64,000 nt of DNA. Source: Corynebacterium renale (GTDB lineage: Bacteria; Actinomycetota; Actinomycetes; Mycobacteriales; Mycobacteriaceae). This document shows, piece after piece, positions 43,509 to 52,816 of the stretch. The notes beneath the pieces were generated by a model that saw only the letters and a program-made list of their open reading frames with translations, made no database searches and was not told where the DNA came from. The first letter of the stretch is position 1, and every line of letters starts with the position of its first letter. The DNA lies in contig NZ_PDJF01000001.1 in NCBI RefSeq assembly GCF_002563965.1, forward strand, positions 248,001 to 312,000. The letters are read 5' to 3'. A program made the position numbers and the translations under genes.

Positions 43509-44864
43509 CTACAGCACCATCGCTGCTATGAAACCCGAAATCAAAAGCGGAATATTAAAGTGCAGGAACGTAGGGATCACAGAATCGCGAATGTGATCAT
43601 GCTGGCCGTCTGCATTCAGACCTGCTGTTGGCCCGAGGGTGGAGTCCGACGCTGGCGAGCCGGCGTCGCCCAGCGCACCGGACGTACCGATGATTGCAAT
43701 CGTGGCCGCCGGCGAGAATCCCAGTGCCGCACACAGTGGGACGTAGATTGTCGCGATGATAGGCAGCGTGGAGAACGAAGAACCAATGCCCATGGTGACC
43801 ACGAGCCCGATGATAAGCATCACGATGGCAGCCATTGCCTTGTTGGAGCCAAACAGTTCAGCAGAAGTTTCGACGAGCGATTCCACTTCCCCAGTCGCAC
43901 CCATCACGGCCGCGAAGCCTTGAGCAGTGATCATGATAAAGCCGATGAGCGCCATCATCTTCATGCCGTTGGTGAACACGTCATCTGCCTCGCGCCAGTT
44001 CACAGCGCCAGTCAACATGAAGATAGACAAACCAACCAAGGCGCCGACCAGAAGCGAGTCCGCATCTGTTCCAACCGATTGCATTGCCACCTGCACAGCG
44101 AAGGTAGCGAAGATAGCCAGCAGGGAGACACCAATCTTGTACTTCGAGATTTCGTCGCCTGCCTCGTGCTCGCCGCCTGTGTCGACAGCAACGTCCGCGT
44201 AGACGCGGGGCTTCCGGTAACTAAATGTTGCGATTGCTAAACCTGCAACCATACCGAGCGCAGGAATGGTCATCGTTTGCATCACGTTGATGCCGGAGAC
44301 ATCCATTCCAGCCTTCTCAATGTTGCCGAGCAAGATGTCATTCAAGAAGATCGAACCGAAGCCGACGGGGATCCACATGTATGTGGTCACCAGACCGAAC
44401 GTCAAAATACATGTGACCAGGCGGCGATCCAGTTGTAGGCGGTTAAACACCACCAACAGTGGTGGAATCAGCAACGGAATGAAAGCAATGTGTACGGGGA
44501 TGAGGTTCTGCGACATCACGGACATTGCCAAAATGCCGGCGAGCATACCAAGTTTGGTCAGGAACACCGTGCGATTCTTACCAGTTTCCGTACTCACCCC
44601 AAGACGGCTAATAAGCCAGTTTGCCAACACTTTGGGAAGTCCAGACGCAGCAACGGCCATAGCGAACGCACCGAGAAGAGCGTAACTCAGCGCAATCTTC
44701 GCCCCTCCCTGCAGGCCTTCCTGGAAGGCAACCATGGTGGCCTCCAGGCCCATACCGGCCAACAGGCCGCCAACGACGGCACCGATGAACAGCGCCAAAA
44801 CTACATGCACACGACACACCGAGAGCAGTAGCATCACGATGACGGCAATAAGAACAGCATTCAT
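43509..44864 (-). CDS. Na+/H+ antiporter family (NhaC/YuiF-like) transporter
   Basis: 451 residues with about eleven transmembrane helices. The N-terminal MLLLSVCRVHVVLALFIGAV, a GLATTYMW-like stretch (GLVTTYMWIPVGFG), GMGIGSSFSTLPIIATIYVP and the C-terminal GTSGALGDAGSPASDSTLGP with GLNADGQHDHI are features of the YuiF-type Na_H_antiporter family. Some members transport amino acids instead, so the substrate is open. ATG 44864 is taken; an in-frame GTG at 44876 adds four residues, and neither has a good Shine-Dalgarno. Confidence 0.85.
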   Translation of the reverse strand: MNAVLIAVIVMLLLSVCRVHVVLALFIGAVVGGLLAGMGLEATMVAFQEGLQGGAKIALSYALLGAFAMAVAASGLPKVLANWLISRLGVSTETGKNRTVFLTKLGMLAGILAMSVMSQNLIPVHIAFIPLLIPPLLVVFNRLQLDRRLVTCILTFGLVTTYMWIPVGFGSIFLNDILLGNIEKAGMDVSGINVMQTMTIPALGMVAGLAIATFSYRKPRVYADVAVDTGGEHEAGDEISKYKIGVSLLAIFATFAVQVAMQSVGTDADSLLVGALVGLSIFMLTGAVNWREADDVFTNGMKMMALIGFIMITAQGFAAVMGATGEVESLVETSAELFGSNKAMAAIVMLIIGLVVTMGIGSSFSTLPIIATIYVPLCAALGFSPAATIAIIGTSGALGDAGSPASDSTLGPTAGLNADGQHDHIRDSVIPTFLHFNIPLLISGFIAAMVL

Positions 44865-44982
44865 GGGTATAAACACTAGTGCTAACGCACGTTAAAAATA
44901 AAAATATTCAGAGAACTTCCTGGGTCTTGCCCCATAATGGGTACACCCGAAGCCGTCGATTTCGAGCACGGGAAGACTGGCA

Positions 44983-45003
44983 GCCGGAAGGGCGTCGATA
45001 AGC
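44983..45003. repeat. Interspersed palindromic repeat half-site (behind rpsQ)
   Basis: GCCGGAAGGGCGTCGATAAGC, one arm of the interspersed motif, lying 2 nt beyond the A/T-tract of the rpsQ terminator. Confidence 0.65.
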
Positions 45004-45005
45004 AA

Positions 45006-45031
45006 AAGAAAAAGCCACCCCGAAGGGTGGC
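45006..45031 (-). terminator. Rho-independent terminator after rpsQ
   Basis: Minus strand: GCCACCC-TTCG-GGGTGGC followed by TTTTTCTTTT. It ends the S10 operon. Confidence 0.92.
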
Positions 45032-45046
45032 TTCAACCAGGAAAGC

Positions 45047-45325
45047 TTACTTAGCCTTCTCGATGATCTCGAGGAGACGGAAGTGCTTGTCCTTGGACAG
45101 CGGGCGGGTTTCCGCGATACGTACGCGGTCGCCTACGCCTGCTTCTTCGTTCTCGTCATGCGCCTTCACGCGAGAGTTCGTGCGCATAATCTTGCCGTAC
45201 AGTGCGTGCTGCTTGCGGTCCTCGATCTCGACGACGATGGTCTTCTGCATCTTGTCAGAGACTACGTAGCCGGTGCGAACCTTTGGAGCACCCTTTTCCT
45301 TCTTGTTCACGTTTGCCTCACTCAT
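45047..45325 (-). CDS. rpsQ: 30S ribosomal protein S17
   Basis: 92 residues: [40 protein letters not shown] and [20 protein letters not shown] identify the S17 OB fold. The first 14 residues are a basic actinobacterial extension. Last gene of the S10 operon, followed by a strong terminator. Confidence 0.98.
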   Translation of the reverse strand: MSEANVNKKEKGAPKVRTGYVVSDKMQKTIVVEIEDRKQHALYGKIMRTNSRVKAHDENEEAGVGDRVRIAETRPLSKDKHFRLLEIIEKAK

Positions 45326-45327
45326 AA

Positions 45328-45558
45328 TTAAGCCTCAGCTCCCGGAACGACGGACAGGCCCAGCTCACGCTCGCGGATAACCGTGTAAATGCGGGCGATG
45401 TCGCGCTTGACCGTGCGAAGGCGGCGGTTGTTGGTCAGCTGGCCGGTTGCGGCCTGGAAGCGCAGGTTGAACAGCTCTTCCTTGGCCTCAGCCAGACGCT
45501 CGTTGAGTTCTTCCGCGTTCAGTTCGCGGTACTCATGTGCGGGGGTACCTGCAGCCAT
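45328..45558 (-). CDS. rpmC: 50S ribosomal protein L29
   Basis: 76 residues of two antiparallel helices: [40 protein letters not shown] and [18 protein letters not shown]. Located near the polypeptide exit tunnel. Overlaps the rplP stop by one base; rpsQ follows after 2 bp. Confidence 0.98.
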   Translation of the reverse strand: MAAGTPAHEYRELNAEELNERLAEAKEELFNLRFQAATGQLTNNRRLRTVKRDIARIYTVIRERELGLSVVPGAEA

Positions 45559-45974
45559 TAGAACTGGTCCTCCTTCTTAACGATGCGCACCTTGCAAGGC
45601 AGCTTCTGGCCTGCGCGGCGCAGAGCTTCCAGTGCGGTTTCTTCGTTCGGGTAGCTCATCTCGAAGAGAATGCGACCAGGCTTGACGTTTGCAATCCACT
45701 TTTCCACTGGACCCTTACCGGAACCCATACGAACCCCGAGTGGCTTCTGGGTCAACGGACGGTCTGGGAAGATGGTGATCCAAACCTTGCCACCACGCTT
45801 GACGTGGCGGTTGATGGCAATACGAGCTGCCTCAATCTGGCGGTTGGTGATGTATGCCGGCTCGAGAGCCTGGATGGCGTAATCACCGTATTGAATGCGG
45901 TTACCGCCCTTGGACACGCCGCTACGGTGCGGACGGTGCTGGCGACGGTACTTGACGCGCTTAGGAATAAGCAT
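45558..45974 (-). CDS. rplP: 50S ribosomal protein L16
   Basis: 138 residues: [39 protein letters not shown] and [20 protein letters not shown]. It contacts A-site tRNA. In the S10 operon between rpsC and rpmC. Confidence 0.98.
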   Translation of the reverse strand: MLIPKRVKYRRQHRPHRSGVSKGGNRIQYGDYAIQALEPAYITNRQIEAARIAINRHVKRGGKVWITIFPDRPLTQKPLGVRMGSGKGPVEKWIANVKPGRILFEMSYPNEETALEALRRAGQKLPCKVRIVKKEDQF

Positions 45975-45980
45975 TGGTGT

Positions 45981-46727
45981 TTAGCCCTCCTGCTTCTTTT
46001 CAGCACGTGGACGACGCTGACCACCGCGACGGTTACGGCCAGGACGATCGCCACGGCCACGACGCTCAGACGGAGCGTTCAGCTCGGACTCGCGAACGCC
46101 ACCGACAACGTCACCCTTGTAGAGCCACACCTTGACGCCGATACGGCCGAAGGTGGTGTGGGCCTCGTGGAAGCCGTAGTCGATTTCTGCACGAAGGGTG
46201 TGCAGTGGCACACGGCCTTCGTGGTAGCGCTCGGTGCGGGACATCTCAGCACCGCCCAGACGGCCGGAGCATTGAATCTTGATGCCCTTGATGTGTGGCT
46301 GACGCATTGCGGACTGAACAGCCTTGCGCATCGCGCGGCGGAATGCCACGCGGTTTGCCAGCTGGTCTGCAACGGACTGCGCTACAAGCTGAGCGTTTGC
46401 ATCGATGTTCTTGACCTCGAGGATGTTGAGGGCAACCTGCTTGCCGGTGAGCTTCTCCAGCTCACGGCGGATGCGGTCAGCCTCGGATCCACGACGGCCG
46501 ATGACGATGCCCGGACGAGCGGTGTGGATGTCCACACGAACGCGGTCGCGGGTGCGTTCGATGACTACATCGGCGATACCAGCGCGTTCCAGGCCCTTGG
46601 ACAGGAACTCGCGGATCTTGATGTCTTCAGCGACGTAATCCTTGTACTGCTTGTCGGCGTACCAGTGGGACTTCCAGTCGGAAGTGATTCCCAGCCGGAG
46701 GCCGTGAGGATGAATCTTCTGGCCCAC
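45981..46727 (-). CDS. rpsC: 30S ribosomal protein S3
   Basis: 248 residues. The KH domain is marked by [20 protein letters not shown]; the N-terminus [20 protein letters not shown] and the C-terminal domain [20 protein letters not shown] are typical. The last 35 residues are an Arg/Gly-rich tail ([18 protein letters not shown]) usual in actinobacteria. Shares one base with the rplV stop. Confidence 0.98.
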   Translation of the reverse strand: MGQKIHPHGLRLGITSDWKSHWYADKQYKDYVAEDIKIREFLSKGLERAGIADVVIERTRDRVRVDIHTARPGIVIGRRGSEADRIRRELEKLTGKQVALNILEVKNIDANAQLVAQSVADQLANRVAFRRAMRKAVQSAMRQPHIKGIKIQCSGRLGGAEMSRTERYHEGRVPLHTLRAEIDYGFHEAHTTFGRIGVKVWLYKGDVVGGVRESELNAPSERRGRGDRPGRNRRGGQRRPRAEKKQEG

Positions 46728-47089
46728 TACTTGGCCCCTTCCTTCTGGGAAGCGACAACCACGGTGATGTGGCTGGTGCGCTTGCGGATCTGGAATGCAC
46801 GGCCCTGGGCACGTGGCTGGTAGCGACGCATGGTTGGGCCCTCGTTAGCGTATGCCTCGGAGACAACCAGGGTTGCTGGATCCAGACCGAAATTGTTCTC
46901 TGCGTTTGCAGCTGCGGAAGCAACAATCTTTGCAACCTGCTTTGCGGCACCCTGAGGTGCGTACTTCAGGATTGCAAGCGCTTCGGAAACAGACTTGCCG
47001 CGAACGAGATCGAGTACACGACGTGCCTTCATTGGGCTGATGCGCTGGTAGCGCGCGGTGGCGCGTGCGCTGGTGATGGTCTCACTCAT
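46727..47089 (-). CDS. rplV: 50S ribosomal protein L22
   Basis: 120 residues: [40 protein letters not shown] and the long beta-hairpin region [20 protein letters not shown], which lines the exit tunnel and is the site of macrolide-affecting changes; no deletion or insertion is apparent there. Confidence 0.98.
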   Translation of the reverse strand: MSETITSARATARYQRISPMKARRVLDLVRGKSVSEALAILKYAPQGAAKQVAKIVASAAANAENNFGLDPATLVVSEAYANEGPTMRRYQPRAQGRAFQIRKRTSHITVVVASQKEGAK

Positions 47090-47092
47090 CGC

Positions 47093-47371
47093 TTATCGCC
47101 GTCCCTTCTGATCGGACTTGACGTGACCCTTGAAGGTCTTGGTAGGTGCGAATTCGCCCAGCTTGTGGCCAACCATGGAGTCATCCACGAAAACTGGCAC
47201 ATGCTTGCGACCGTCGTGGACGGCGAAGGTGTGACCGATGAATTCGGGAAGAATGGTGGACCGGCGGGACCAGGTCTTGATGACCTGCTTGGTGCCCTTT
47301 TCGTTCTGAGCATCGACCTTGTTGAGGAGGTGCTCATCGACGAACGGGCCCTTCTTCAGGCTGCGTGGCAT
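47093..47371 (-). CDS. rpsS: 30S ribosomal protein S19
   Basis: 92 residues: [39 protein letters not shown] and [20 protein letters not shown]. It forms the head of the 30S subunit with S13. In S10 operon order between rplB and rplV. Confidence 0.98.
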   Translation of the reverse strand: MPRSLKKGPFVDEHLLNKVDAQNEKGTKQVIKTWSRRSTILPEFIGHTFAVHDGRKHVPVFVDDSMVGHKLGEFAPTKTFKGHVKSDQKGRR

Positions 47372-47386
47372 TTGACTTACCTCCTC

Positions 47387-48223
47387 TTAGCGCTTCTTGT
47401 TGGACCGGCGACGACGCACGATCATGTTGTTGGAGTACCGGTTCGGGTTGCGGGTACGGCCTTCCTTCTGGCCCCATGGGGACACTGGGTGACGGCCACC
47501 CGAGGTCTTACCTTCACCACCACCGTGTGGGTGGTCGACAGGGTTCATGACAACACCACGAACGGTTGGGCGCCAGCCCTTCCAACGCATACGGCCGGCC
47601 TTACCCCAGCGGATGTTGATCTGGTCTGCGTTACCAACTTCGCCGATGGATGCACGGCAGTCGATGGAGACGCGACGGATCTCGGAGGACGGCATACGCA
47701 GAACTGCGTAGTTGTGCTCCTTACCCAGCAGCTGGATGGAAGCGCCAGCGGAACGTGCAAGCTTTGCACCTGCGCCTGGCTTGAGCTCCACAGCGTGGAT
47801 GGTGGTACCGGTTGGGATGTTGCGCAGTGGGAGGTTGTTGCCAACCTTGATGTCTGCGTTCTTCCCAGCCTCGACGATGGTGCCCTGGGTCAGACCCTTG
47901 GGAGCGATGATGTAACGCTTTTCACCGTCGGCGTAGTGCAGCAGCGCGATGTTAGCAGTACGGTTCGGGTCGTACTCGATGTGAGCGACCTTTGCCGGAA
48001 TGCCGTCCTTGTCATTGCGACGGAAGTCGATGACGCGGTAACGACGCTTGTGTCCGCCACCACGGTGGCGGGTGGTGATGTGACCGTGGGAGTTACGGCC
48101 ACCGGTCTTGTGCAGCGGGCGCAGCAGGCTCTTCTCAGGGGTAGAGCGAGTAATCTCGCTGAACTCGGAGACGGAGCTCTGGCGGCGACCCGGGGTTGTC
48201 GGCTTGTACTTACGAATAGCCAT
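47387..48223 (-). CDS. rplB: 50S ribosomal protein L2
   Basis: 278 residues. Recognised by [40 protein letters not shown] and the catalytically important [20 protein letters not shown] near the peptidyl-transferase centre. Normal length; S10 operon. Confidence 0.98.
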   Translation of the reverse strand: MAIRKYKPTTPGRRQSSVSEFSEITRSTPEKSLLRPLHKTGGRNSHGHITTRHRGGGHKRRYRVIDFRRNDKDGIPAKVAHIEYDPNRTANIALLHYADGEKRYIIAPKGLTQGTIVEAGKNADIKVGNNLPLRNIPTGTTIHAVELKPGAGAKLARSAGASIQLLGKEHNYAVLRMPSSEIRRVSIDCRASIGEVGNADQINIRWGKAGRMRWKGWRPTVRGVVMNPVDHPHGGGEGKTSGGRHPVSPWGQKEGRTRNPNRYSNNMIVRRRRSNKKR

Positions 48224-48265
48224 AATGTGTCCTTTACTTCTCGACTCTGTTGGTGCGGCCCGTTA

Positions 48266-48568
48266 TTAGGCTGCGCCGCCGAAGATGTCGATGGAGTCGC
48301 TGCCCTCACGGAGGGTTACATACGCGCGCTTGGTGTCCTTGCGGTAGCCGTAGCCGGTACGGGTGCGCTTGCGCTTGCCGTCGCGGTTTACGGTGTTCAC
48401 AGAAGCAACCTTCACGCCGAAGATTTCCTCCACGGCTTGCTTGATCTGAGTCTTGTTGGAGTCCTTAGCAACGAAGAACGTGTAGGTGTTCTGTTCCATG
48501 AGGCCGTAGGACTTCTCAGAGACTACTGGCGCGAGGATGATGTCTCGCGGGTTGTAGATCTTAGCCAT
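48266..48568 (-). CDS. rplW: 50S ribosomal protein L23
   Basis: 100 residues: [20 protein letters not shown], the [20 protein letters not shown] stretch and [21 protein letters not shown]23 docks trigger factor and the signal recognition particle at the tunnel exit. ATG shares one base with the rplD stop. Confidence 0.98.
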   Translation of the reverse strand: MAKIYNPRDIILAPVVSEKSYGLMEQNTYTFFVAKDSNKTQIKQAVEEIFGVKVASVNTVNRDGKRKRTRTGYGYRKDTKRAYVTLREGSDSIDIFGGAA

Positions 48569-49224
48569 TAGTTGTTCTCCTCCTTGTCCGCACCAGTGGC
48601 GCGGTTGATGAAGGTGTGCAGTGCCTCTACGGAGAACACAACGTCATCGGAGTTGAGCACATCGTAGGTGTTCAGCTGGTCTGGGTTGAGGATGTGAACG
48701 TTTGGCAGGTTGTTAGCGCTGCGACGTGCGTTCTCGTCCTCACGGCCGATGACCAGGAGAACCGACTTGTTCGGGGTGAGACGCTCGATGAAGGTACGTG
48801 CTGCCTTCGTCGATGGGGTCTGACCTGGAACCAGCTCGGTGATGACGTGGATGCGCTCGTTTGTCGCACGGTTGGTCAGTGCGCCGAACAGAGCTGCAGC
48901 CTTCATCTTCTTAGGGGTGCGCTGCGAGTAATCGCGCGGCTTCGGGCCGAAGACAGTGCCGCCACCGGTCCACTGAGGAGCACGGGTGGAGCCCTGACGG
49001 GCACGGCCGGTGCCCTTCTGACGCCATGGCTTGCGTCCACCGCCGCGGACCTCGCCGCGGGTCTTGGTGGAGTGGGTGCCCTGACGTGCAGCAGCCTGCT
49101 GCGCGATGACGACCTGGTGCATAAGTGCAACAGATGCTTCGCGGTCGAAGATCTCTGCAGGAAGCTCTACCTGGCCGTCGGTCTTACCGTCAGCGGTGTG
49201 GACGTCCAATTTTAGATTGGTCAT
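48568..49224 (-). CDS. rplD: 50S ribosomal protein L4
   Basis: 218 residues. The exit-tunnel loop is seen in [20 protein letters not shown] followed by [20 protein letters not shown]; the C-terminal globular part carries [21 protein letters not shown]4 represses its own operon in E. coli by binding the S10 leader; the long leader before rpsJ would allow something similar, unproven here. Confidence 0.98.
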   Translation of the reverse strand: MTNLKLDVHTADGKTDGQVELPAEIFDREASVALMHQVVIAQQAAARQGTHSTKTRGEVRGGGRKPWRQKGTGRARQGSTRAPQWTGGGTVFGPKPRDYSQRTPKKMKAAALFGALTNRATNERIHVITELVPGQTPSTKAARTFIERLTPNKSVLLVIGREDENARRSANNLPNVHILNPDQLNTYDVLNSDDVVFSVEALHTFINRATGADKEENN

Positions 49225-49226
49225 GC

Positions 49227-49877
49227 TTAGGCACCGCCCTTCACTGCGGTCTTAACGGTTACGATTCCGCCACGGTTGCCCGGGATTGCGCCCTTGATGA
49301 GCAACAGGTTGGATTCAGCGTCGATCTTCTGAATCTTCAGATTCTGGGTGGTAACGCGGTCCTGACCCATGCGGCCAGCCATGCGCTTACCCTTGAAGAT
49401 GCGACCTGGGGTTGCAGCGGCACCGATGCCACCGACGCGACGGTGTGCAGCCTGGTTACCGTGTGCAGCACCCTGGCCTGCAAAGCCGTGGCGCTTCATG
49501 CCACCCGCGAAGCCCTTACCCTTGGTGGTTCCGGTGACGTCGACAAGCTCGACGTCCTGGAACAGCTCAACGGTAATGTCCTGGCCTACCTCGTATGCAG
49601 AGGTGTCATCCATGCGGATTTCTGCAACGTGGCGACGTGGGGTGACGCCGGCCTTCTTGAAGTGGCCGGTTTCTGGCTTGTTGACCTTGCGTGGATCAAT
49701 TTCGCCATAAGCAATCTGGATGGCGCTGTAGCCATCTTTTTCTGGGGTACGGATCTGGGTGACCACGCACGGTCCAGCTTCAACGACGGTGACCGGTACA
49801 ACGCGGTTCTCCTCGTCGAAGACCTGGGTCATGCCGAGCTTGGTGCCCAGAATTCCCTTGATCTCGTTTTCACTCAT
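49227..49877 (-). CDS. rplC: 50S ribosomal protein L3
   Basis: 216 residues: [40 protein letters not shown] and [20 protein letters not shown]. The central finger approaches the peptidyl-transferase centre. Second gene of the S10 operon. Confidence 0.98.
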   Translation of the reverse strand: MSENEIKGILGTKLGMTQVFDEENRVVPVTVVEAGPCVVTQIRTPEKDGYSAIQIAYGEIDPRKVNKPETGHFKKAGVTPRRHVAEIRMDDTSAYEVGQDITVELFQDVELVDVTGTTKGKGFAGGMKRHGFAGQGAAHGNQAAHRRVGGIGAAATPGRIFKGKRMAGRMGQDRVTTQNLKIQKIDAESNLLLIKGAIPGNRGGIVTVKTAVKGGA

Positions 49878-49904
49878 TAGTATTCTCCGCCAAAGTTCCG
49901 TCGA

Positions 49905-50210
49905 TTACTGGATGTTCACATCAACGCTTGCCGGAAGGTCGATGCGCATAAGAGCATCTACCGTCTTCGGCGTCGGGTCGAGAATATCGATCAGGCGCTT
50001 GTGGGTGCGCATCTCGAAGTGCTCGCGAGAATCCTTGTACTTATGGGGAGAACGGATAACGGCGTATACGTTCTTTTCGGTGGGCAGCGGCACAGGGCCA
50101 ACAACGCGTGCACCGGTACGGGTCACGGTCTCGACGATCTTGCGTGCAGACGCGTCGATCGCCTCGTGGTCATAGGCCTTGAGCCGAATGCGGATCTTTT
50201 GTCCCGCCAC
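49905..50210 (-). CDS. rpsJ: 30S ribosomal protein S10 (NusE)
   Basis: 101 residues: [40 protein letters not shown] and [21 protein letters not shown]10 also acts as NusE in antitermination. GTG 50210 gives the exact family length and is preceded by AGAGG; the frame stays open 70 codons upstream, but that part is leader. First gene of the S10 operon. Confidence 0.98.
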   Translation of the reverse strand: MAGQKIRIRLKAYDHEAIDASARKIVETVTRTGARVVGPVPLPTEKNVYAVIRSPHKYKDSREHFEMRTHKRLIDILDPTPKTVDALMRIDLPASVDVNIQ

Positions 50211-50610
50211 GCTTACCTCTTCCTCGCTTCGTCCCACTTCCACCAATGGAGAGGTGGGAATTCGCTTCCTGATGTTCTCTATAACGTTGTCCGGCTTAAA
50301 GAGCACGGGCGCAACGCCAGTTGTTTTCACTTGACTGTCATGACTGACCGGGTAACAACGGGCGTAAATAAACGCCACAGGAGTTCCCGGCACGGGGTAC
50401 AAGACCCGATATTGTGCCAAGTAGACGAAGACGAGTTGGCCTGTTGTCTGTCACTGCCGCTGTTTATTTGCCATGCCCCTTCTCCGGTCTCCACTGATCT
50501 AGCCTGAGCTATCTGGTGGAGCCTTCCGATTCCATATGGAGCCTGCGAAGGTGTCATGTTCACCTCACCATCCCGCACTTTCGTGTGCGCCATGTTGAGG
50601 CAACCCAAGC

Positions 50611-50639
50611 ATTAAAACACATAACTGGACACTATGCAA
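50611..50639 (-). promoter_or_regulatory. S10 operon promoter
   Basis: Minus-strand TTGCAT (50634-50639) and TTTAAT (50611-50616) with exactly 17 bp between them. The transcript would carry a leader of roughly 390 nt before rpsJ. Confidence 0.65.
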
Positions 50640-50699
50640 GTACTTCCAAAAAATATTTTTTACTCGTGCCGTCAGGTTTCAGCCTGTAGTTTTCTCGGA

Positions 50700-50717
50700 G
50701 CTTTTCGACGCCATCCG
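50700..50717. repeat. Interspersed palindromic repeat half-site
   Basis: GCTTTTCGACGCCATCCG, a diverged single arm of the interspersed motif. Confidence 0.45.
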
Positions 50718-50826
50718 TTGTCGACGTCACACTCATTACGGTCCGATAACACACCGGGCAGCGTCGATAGGAAATATGTATGGTGGGAGACAACACAGTC
50801 CCCTACATAAAGAAAAGGATTTAGCT

Positions 50827-51357
50827 ATGACTCAGAAGCCATCTGCTGTGAACAACATTGACGAACAGGGCGAGGTTGTTTCCACGACCGTCCCAGATTC
50901 GAAGCCTGCGAACAAGAACGCTGCGAACCCAGCTTCTCCGGCTAATACCGACCATGGCAAGACCGTGATCGAGGATGTCGTCGTCAGCAAGATTGCTGGC
51001 CTGGCAGCTCGTGAGGTTACCGGCGTCCACGCCCTTGGTGGTGGCGCAGCCCGCATGGTGGGCACTATCCGCGAAACCTTCGGTGGTTCCGAGAACGTCC
51101 AGCAAGGTGTTGACGTCGAGGTTGGCGAAACCCAGGCTGCGGTAGACCTCTCCATCGTCGCTGAATACGGCGTGGCTATCCACGTACTGGCAGAAGCTAT
51201 TCGCCGCAACATCATTCGTGCAATCGAGCGTATGACTGGCCTCGAGGTTTCCGAAGTCAACGTCACCGTCACCGACGTCCACCTGGACCTTGGCGAGGAC
51301 GAAGACAACTCTTCCCAGACCCGCGAGGTCGAAGCAGCCCCTAAGCGCGTCAACTAA
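50827..51357 (+). CDS. Asp23/Gls24 family envelope stress response protein
   Basis: 176 residues. Residues 1-45 are a polar low-complexity N-terminus. The Asp23 domain (about 46-150) reads KTVIEDVVVSKIAGLAAREV, TGVHALGG, then GVDVEVGETQAAVDLSIVAE and VNVTVTDVHLDL. Asp23 proteins are abundant cytoplasmic, membrane-tethered proteins linked to cell-envelope stress. AAAAGGA precedes the ATG. It heads a six-gene plus-strand cluster whose AmaP-type member could anchor it. Confidence 0.9.
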   Translation: MTQKPSAVNNIDEQGEVVSTTVPDSKPANKNAANPASPANTDHGKTVIEDVVVSKIAGLAAREVTGVHALGGGAARMVGTIRETFGGSENVQQGVDVEVGETQAAVDLSIVAEYGVAIHVLAEAIRRNIIRAIERMTGLEVSEVNVTVTDVHLDLGEDEDNSSQTREVEAAPKRVN

Positions 51358-51360
51358 GCC

Positions 51361-51690
51361 ATGACATACCGCGACCCAATTAGCGCGGAGGATGCACACC
51401 GCCTCCGCGACGCAGTCGTGGGTGTTGAAGGGATTATCGGCCTCTCGAGTGGATTCTTCGGAGAGGTCGCTCTGCTTTTTGCAGGCGATCGCGTTCCGGG
51501 TTTACGTATTCACACCCAGGACGGGACCGAACGCCTATCGATTCACCTCATCGCCGACGCGACAAGTGCCGTTCCGCTTACCGAGCGCGCTGATGCCGTC
51601 CGCACAATCGCAGGAACTTTCGTTGATTTTCCCGTGGATGTCGTGTTCGATGACTTCACCTCCCCAGCTGATTCCACTCCAGAACATTAG
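51361..51690 (+). CDS. Asp23-like small protein
   Basis: 109 residues. The spacing of its segments (RLRDAVVGVEGIIGLSSGFF, LSIHLIADATSAVPLTERAD, FPVDVVFDDF) follows the helix-strand-helix-strand layout of an Asp23 domain, but the sequence is diverged, so I call it Asp23-like only. No signal or membrane segment. Starts 3 bp after the first gene, so it is co-translated. Confidence 0.65.
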   Translation: MTYRDPISAEDAHRLRDAVVGVEGIIGLSSGFFGEVALLFAGDRVPGLRIHTQDGTERLSIHLIADATSAVPLTERADAVRTIAGTFVDFPVDVVFDDFTSPADSTPEH

Positions 51691-51729
51691 CGTGTCACGC
51701 CCCGGCTGCTGTCAAGGAAAGAATTAATT

Positions 51730-51927
51730 ATGAAAAATTACACCGTCATTGGCCTTTTCGCAGGCCTTGCGCTTGCGTTTGCGGTGATTCTCGGGGGCGT
51801 GTCCGGATTCTTCTGGGCGCTCTTCTTTGGAATCATCGGCACTATTGTCGGGTTGCAGCTCGATGGTCGTATCGACGTCCGCGCGTTGCTTGACTCGGCC
51901 ACCAGTAATCGAGGTGGTCGAGGGTGA
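51730..51927 (+). CDS. Small membrane protein (DUF2273-like)
   Basis: 65 residues with two adjoining hydrophobic helices (VIGLFAGLALAFAVILGGVS and GFFWALFFGIIGTIVGLQL) and a short polar end. DUF2273-type proteins of this form occur in Asp23 clusters of Gram-positive bacteria. AAAGAA precedes the ATG. Its stop overlaps the next start by 4 nt (GTGA). Confidence 0.7.
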   Translation: MKNYTVIGLFAGLALAFAVILGGVSGFFWALFFGIIGTIVGLQLDGRIDVRALLDSATSNRGGRG

Positions 51928-52811
51928 GCAACGCCGTCGGTCACACCACCATTGACGAGCGCGCCCTCGAACGCATCATCCGTCAGGCAGCGGATTCCGT
52001 CCCCGGAACCACGCATGTCGGAATGAGTTTGGAAAACCCCGGGGGGCGTAGCCTCCCACGTTTCGACATCATGGTCGACGACAAGCAGCAAACCGTCAGC
52101 GTGGAAGCTTTTATCTGCGCTACATGGCCCGCCCCTACCGTCACTGTTGCCGAAAAAGTGCGAAGCACTTTCGCGGAGTGGGTAGAAGCTTTCACTGGCT
52201 ATGCCGCAACTCATGTCAACGTGTACGTGGGTTCCGTGATGCCCGGCGATTCTAGGATTACCGCCGCTCAGGTTGCGCAAGCGCCTCGTCCTAACGCTCA
52301 GACACCAGAGGTTCGCCGCAACCATGCCGGGCGTGTCTCGTCGCCTCGCGTTATTCCGCAGTCCGCTGCTACGGACACGCAAGCCGGTTTGAAGCCAGTC
52401 ACGGTGCGGACTCACGACGTCCACGTCGATGTGGAGGTCCACTCTAACCAGGATCTTGTTGAGGTGTCCGCGCCGGACGATTGTGACATCTATCGTCCTA
52501 GCACCCCAGAAGAAAGCGCCATCGTGCCCAGGTTTGCGCCTGATTTTCCCCAAGAATTCGACGCCCCAACGCCTGAGATTCCGCGCGAGGTGCCTTTGCG
52601 GAAGATTTCGGTGCATAACTCGGCACCTAAGGTAAAGGTTCGTACTCCCCGTCCGCCTCAGCTGCGCAAGGTTAAAACTGTACGTCATGATGCTCCGTTG
52701 CATCCGCGCGTACCTCGCGAGCAGCCGCTGAAGCCGTTTGCGGTCGTCGACATGGCTCCTGAGATTCCGATTGAAATCCGCCCCACTCGTATCCGTCAAG
52801 GAAGGAGGTAG
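51924..52811 (+). CDS. Asp23-like protein with long basic/proline-rich tail
   Basis: 295 residues. Residues 8-115 look like an Asp23 domain (ALERIIRQAADSVPGTTHVG, QTVSVEAFICATWPAPTVTV, GYAATHVNVYVGSVM). The remaining 180 residues are Pro/Arg/Val-rich, probably disordered, with repeated charged segments (PEIPREVPLRK, PKVKVRTPRPPQLRKVK) and end in RIRQGRR. Function unknown; probably an interaction platform in the cluster. GTG start overlaps the previous stop. Confidence 0.65.
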   Translation: MSNAVGHTTIDERALERIIRQAADSVPGTTHVGMSLENPGGRSLPRFDIMVDDKQQTVSVEAFICATWPAPTVTVAEKVRSTFAEWVEAFTGYAATHVNVYVGSVMPGDSRITAAQVAQAPRPNAQTPEVRRNHAGRVSSPRVIPQSAATDTQAGLKPVTVRTHDVHVDVEVHSNQDLVEVSAPDDCDIYRPSTPEESAIVPRFAPDFPQEFDAPTPEIPREVPLRKISVHNSAPKVKVRTPRPPQLRKVKTVRHDAPLHPRVPREQPLKPFAVVDMAPEIPIEIRPTRIRQGRR

Positions 52812-52816
52812 CAGCG

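Larger units (their letters stand above)
50211..50826. other. Intergenic region with the S10 leader and the Asp23-cluster promoter
   Basis: 616 bp without a convincing gene. About 390 bp next to rpsJ is its transcribed leader. Then come the rpsJ promoter (50611-50639), an AT-rich stretch (near 50645-50662), a repeat half-site (50700-50717) and about 110 bp carrying the promoter of the plus-strand cluster (TATGTATGGT near 50776). Confidence 0.7.

Noticed and set aside
46769..48571. Plus-strand frame opposite rplV-rplW
   Set aside because: Spans several ribosomal genes on the other strand, which cannot be one real gene.
50211..50420. In-frame N-terminal extension of rpsJ
   Set aside because: S10 is about 101 residues; the extension has no S10 similarity and lies in the leader. 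A GTG with AGAGG at 50210 fits.
50327..50608. Small minus-strand frame in the S10 leader
   Set aside because: Unremarkable composition and a weak start context; a leader peptide is possible but unsupported.
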